Source: Candidatus Altimarinota bacterium
Lineage (GTDB): Bacteria; Patescibacteriota; Gracilibacteria; UBA4473
Length of the DNA: 23,383 nucleotides
NCBI GenBank assembly: GCA_905478675.1
Contig: CAJQJI010000075.1
Location: forward strand, 1 to 23,383
Direction: 5' to 3'
Part shown: positions 21,175 to 23,383 of the stretch, piece after piece
Layout of the letters: each line of letters opens with the position of its first letter
Numbering within the stretch: the stretch's first letter is position 1
Position numbers and translations under genes: made by a program
The notes under the pieces: generated by a model
Databases searched by the model: none
The model's input: the letters and a program-made list of their open reading frames with translations, nothing else
Told to the model about the DNA's origin: nothing

Positions 21175-21792
21175 ATGCGATACACAGGTCCAAAAGCGCG
21201 ACTATGCCGAAGAGAAGGAGCTAACCTATTTGGTTCTCCAAAATACCAGAAGATTATAGGACGAACTCCTAATGTTCCAGGTATGCATGGTGGGAAACGT
21301 CAAGGAAAAATGACGGAGTACGCGAAGCAACTTCGGGAAAAACAAAAAGCTAAACGAATGTTTGGTTTGTCTGAAAAACAATTCCGTAATTATTTTGAAA
21401 AAGCCGATAACTCAAAAGCGGTAACGGGTGAAAAGTTACTAGAACTTTTAGAAACTCGTTTAGATAACGCGGTTTACCGTTCAGGTCTAGCGATGACTCG
21501 AATGCAGTCACGACAATTTGTTTCTCATGGTCTATTTATGTTGAACGGACGTCGAGTAGATGTTCCTTCTATGGTCGTTAAGCCTGGAGATGTGATTGAG
21601 GTTCGGGCTAGTAAAAAAGGTTCTCCAGTATTTAAACTAAACGCTGAAGAGCAAGGTGAAACGTATGATGTTCCAGACTGGCTTAAAGTAGACGCTAAAA
21701 AATTATCTTTTGAAATTGTTTCTCTTCCAGAGCAAAAACATTTCGAAGCCCTTATAAATACACAACCAATTGTAGAGTTCTACTCTCGATAA
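21175..21792 (+). CDS. rpsD: 30S ribosomal protein S4
   Basis: This 205-residue primary 16S rRNA-binding protein nucleates assembly of the small subunit body. Features are RYTGPKARLCRREG at the start, HGGKRQGKMTEYAKQLREKQKAK, a central helical domain LLELLETRLDNAVYRSGLAMTRMQSRQFVSHGLFMLNGRRV and an S4 RNA-binding domain with NGRRVDVPS. The N terminus has one cysteine, not the four-cysteine zinc site of some S4. It starts 37 nt after rpsK. In many bacteria S4 represses its own operon by binding the mRNA leader, but no such pseudoknot is evident to me. Confidence 0.97.
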   Translation: MRYTGPKARLCRREGANLFGSPKYQKIIGRTPNVPGMHGGKRQGKMTEYAKQLREKQKAKRMFGLSEKQFRNYFEKADNSKAVTGEKLLELLETRLDNAVYRSGLAMTRMQSRQFVSHGLFMLNGRRVDVPSMVVKPGDVIEVRASKKGSPVFKLNAEEQGETYDVPDWLKVDAKKLSFEIVSLPEQKHFEALINTQPIVEFYSR

Positions 21793-21829
21793 AACTAAAA
21801 CTAAATTCTTTTTTAAACCTCCCTTCAAT

Positions 21830-22840
21830 ATGCATATTCTTCATGAAGCGATCGGCGTTCCTAAGCTAAAAATCGAGAGTGAAAGTAAAACGCGAGCCGT
21901 TCTTACTATCGCTCCACTGCCTTCTGGTTTTGGAATGACGATTGGTAATGCACTACGACGAACTATTCTTTCTAGTTTGCCTGGTACAGCGGTAACAGCC
22001 GTTAAAATTACGGGTATTACCCACGAGTACACAACGATTCCTGGTGTGCACGAAACAGTACTTGATTTAGTGCTTAACGTGCGAGAGCTTCGTTTAAAAA
22101 AACATTCTAAAGACGCTGAAGTTATTGAAGTGCCTTTAGTTAAATCAGGGACGATTACGGCTAAAGATCTTAAAGTTTCAAGTGATATTGAAATTCTTGA
22201 TCCTTCTCAAGTGATTTGTCACTGTGACGGGGCTGATGGTAAGAAGAAAATTCAACTACGAATCGAAAAAGGCGTTGGATACCGTATTATTTCTAATGAA
22301 GAAAATGCGGCAGAAGAAGATCCAGAATTCATCTTAGTGGATGCGAACTTCTCTCCTATTAAACGAGCGAAGTACGAAGTAAGCCCGGCTCGGGTTGGAG
22401 ATCAAACTGATCTTAATACTTTAACACTTGAAGTTGAAACAGACGGAAGTTTAGAAGCGGATAACGCTATTAAATTGTCAGCCGAAATTCTTCAGAGTTA
22501 CTTTGGTCTCTTTAATGAGACTGACGCTTATACCGATGAAGACTTTACGACGAGCTTCTCAGCTATTAAAGCTAAAGAAGATGCAGAGCGTCAAGCGACA
22601 GCTGCTGCGGCTGAAGAATCATTTACGCCAATTGATATTTTAGGCTTCTCTCAACGAACCTTAAATGCCCTTGTAAATGGTGGCATTACTTCAGTAGAAG
22701 AACTCCTTAAAACACCAATGAGTCAGTTAACTCAGTTGCGAGGTTTTGGACAAAAAGCTAAAACAGAGTTAGAAGAAGTATTACGAGAACGAGGTTACAC
22801 ACCTGGTGCTGGTATGCCCGCTACTACCGCTGCAGAATAA
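21830..22840 (+). CDS. rpoA: DNA-directed RNA polymerase subunit alpha
   Basis: This 336-residue subunit dimerises to assemble core polymerase. The N-terminal domain (about 1-230) shows LPSGFGMTIGNALRRTILSSLPGTAVTAVKI (30-60) and the EVSPARVGDQTDLNTLTLEVETDGS segment. A flexible acidic linker (about 235-268) joins the C-terminal domain (about 270-325), which binds UP elements and activators. Alignment by eye with the E. coli domain keeps R265 and N268 equivalents (in SQRTLNALVNGGI) and the G296/K298 equivalents (in GFGQKAKTEL), so minor-groove DNA binding is probably retained. It lies 37 nt after rpsD. Confidence 0.97.
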   Translation: MHILHEAIGVPKLKIESESKTRAVLTIAPLPSGFGMTIGNALRRTILSSLPGTAVTAVKITGITHEYTTIPGVHETVLDLVLNVRELRLKKHSKDAEVIEVPLVKSGTITAKDLKVSSDIEILDPSQVICHCDGADGKKKIQLRIEKGVGYRIISNEENAAEEDPEFILVDANFSPIKRAKYEVSPARVGDQTDLNTLTLEVETDGSLEADNAIKLSAEILQSYFGLFNETDAYTDEDFTTSFSAIKAKEDAERQATAAAAEESFTPIDILGFSQRTLNALVNGGITSVEELLKTPMSQLTQLRGFGQKAKTELEEVLRERGYTPGAGMPATTAAE

Positions 22841-22862
22841 TCATTCAGACTTAATTTAAATC

Positions 22863-23219
22863 ATGAGACATCGAAATACGAAAGCCATCTTAAATCGCCC
22901 TGCTGACCAGCGGAAAGCTCTAGTGCGTAACTTGCTTACTAATTTGTTTGAGCACGGTACAATCAAAACCACTGAGGCTAAAGCTAAAGCCGCGGCCCGA
23001 GAAGCTGAGAAACTTATCACTAAAATTAAAAATCGTGATGAAGCTCACAATGCGGTTCGTGATTTAAAACAAGTTATCTTTACTGAAAAAGCGTCTAAAA
23101 ATGCTTTAGATTACGCTGGTAAAAGCAAAAAAACTTCAGGATTCACTCGTTGTACTAAACTTGGTATGCGAGCGGGTGATAATGCCGTCCTAGTACAAGT
23201 AGAACTTATTCAAGACTAA
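22863..23219 (+). CDS. rplQ: 50S ribosomal protein L17
   Basis: This 118-residue protein starts MRHRNTKAILNRPADQRKALVRNL and includes LFEHGTIKTTEAKAKAAAREAEKLITK, the L17 core signature, and a C-terminal GDNAVLVQVELI. The length is normal for L17 without extensions. It surrounds the exit of the nascent peptide tunnel in the large subunit. It starts 22 nt after rpoA, and three bases separate its stop from rplM. Confidence 0.97.
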   Translation: MRHRNTKAILNRPADQRKALVRNLLTNLFEHGTIKTTEAKAKAAAREAEKLITKIKNRDEAHNAVRDLKQVIFTEKASKNALDYAGKSKKTSGFTRCTKLGMRAGDNAVLVQVELIQD

Positions 23220-23222
23220 ACA

Positions 23223-23383
23223 ATGGTTATGATGCAAAAAACGACTCTCCGACAAAATGTTAAAGATGCTGACCGTAAATGGTTTGTGATCGATGCTGAA
23301 GGTAAAACTTTAGGACAAATAGCTACTGATATTGCCATTGTTTTACGTGGTAAGCATCGTGTTGATTTTACGCCTCACGTTGA
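23223..23383 (+). CDS. rplM: 50S ribosomal protein L13, 3' partial
   Basis: The window ends after 53 complete codons. RKWFVIDAEGKTLGQIATDIA and LRGKHRVDFTPHV are L13 signatures. Three in-frame ATGs (23223, 23229, 23232) give MVMMQKTT; the start at 23232 (MQKTTL) looks most like other L13, but 23223 follows rplQ by three bases and suits coupled translation. In many bacteria rpsI (S9) follows rplM; the sequence ends before this can be seen. Confidence 0.93.
   Translation, partial: MVMMQKTTLRQNVKDADRKWFVIDAEGKTLGQIATDIAIVLRGKHRVDFTPHV

Noticed and set aside
1..23383. CRISPR array, insertion sequence, prophage or classical toxin-antitoxin locus
   Set aside because: I saw no spaced direct repeats, transposase or phage genes, and no recognisable toxin-antitoxin pair.

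Overview
The window comes from a compact, moderately AT-rich bacterial genome, most likely a member of the Candidate Phyla Radiation (Patescibacteria). The reasons are the small intergenic spaces, an 817-residue TraG/VirD4-like ATPase of the kind common in that group, SLH-domain surface proteins, a cysteine-free L36, and ribosomal protein genes without Shine-Dalgarno sites. TGA ends at least two genes and CGA sits at conserved arginines of ribosomal proteins. The code therefore looks standard, which argues against Gracilibacteria/Absconditabacteria; a Peregrinibacteria-like lineage is possible but not proven.

Layout. 1-2360: three members of an unrecognised small protein family (the first cut by the window edge) around a secreted SLH-CAP protein on the minus strand. 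2361-2710: tRNA-Leu(GAG) with three hairpin terminators. 2711-5164: orphan TraG/VirD4-like ATPase. 5232-7247 (minus): ECF sigma factor, overlapping membrane protein (probable anti-sigma factor), and a membrane-anchored protein with a HEPN-like R-x4-H motif. 7248-7706: no credible protein gene, but a candidate minus-strand small RNA. 7707-11704: N-formylglutamate amidohydrolase-like enzyme, two membrane proteins, MurC and a small secreted protein. 11701-13446 (minus): operon of a CsoR/CstR-type repressor, a DUF4395 membrane protein and thioredoxin reductase, with a palindromic operator inside its promoter. 13584-14318: tRNA-Ile(GAT) and a DUF937 gene sharing a bidirectional terminator. 14440-17532: alpha-glucan phosphorylase, a bacterial PH-domain membrane protein and a methyltransferase-like protein. 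17529-19811 (minus): UvrD/PcrA helicase. 19960-23383: infA-rpmJ-rpsM-rpsK-rpsD-rpoA-rplQ-rplM, the tail of the large ribosomal protein operon, with rplM cut by the window edge.

The most striking global signal is that a recognisable -10 box lies only 6-8 nt before the start codon of many first-in-operon genes, with a matching -35 for most. Transcription would then begin at or next to the start codon, so leaderless mRNAs appear common. Four convergent gene pairs overlap tail-to-tail by exactly 4 nt, and several promoters overlap the terminator of the preceding unit. The best candidates for new biology are the CstR-like/DUF4395/TrxB operon (possibly reactive-sulfur or metal response), the putative small RNA at 7472-7592, the unknown small protein family, and the widespread leaderless initiation.
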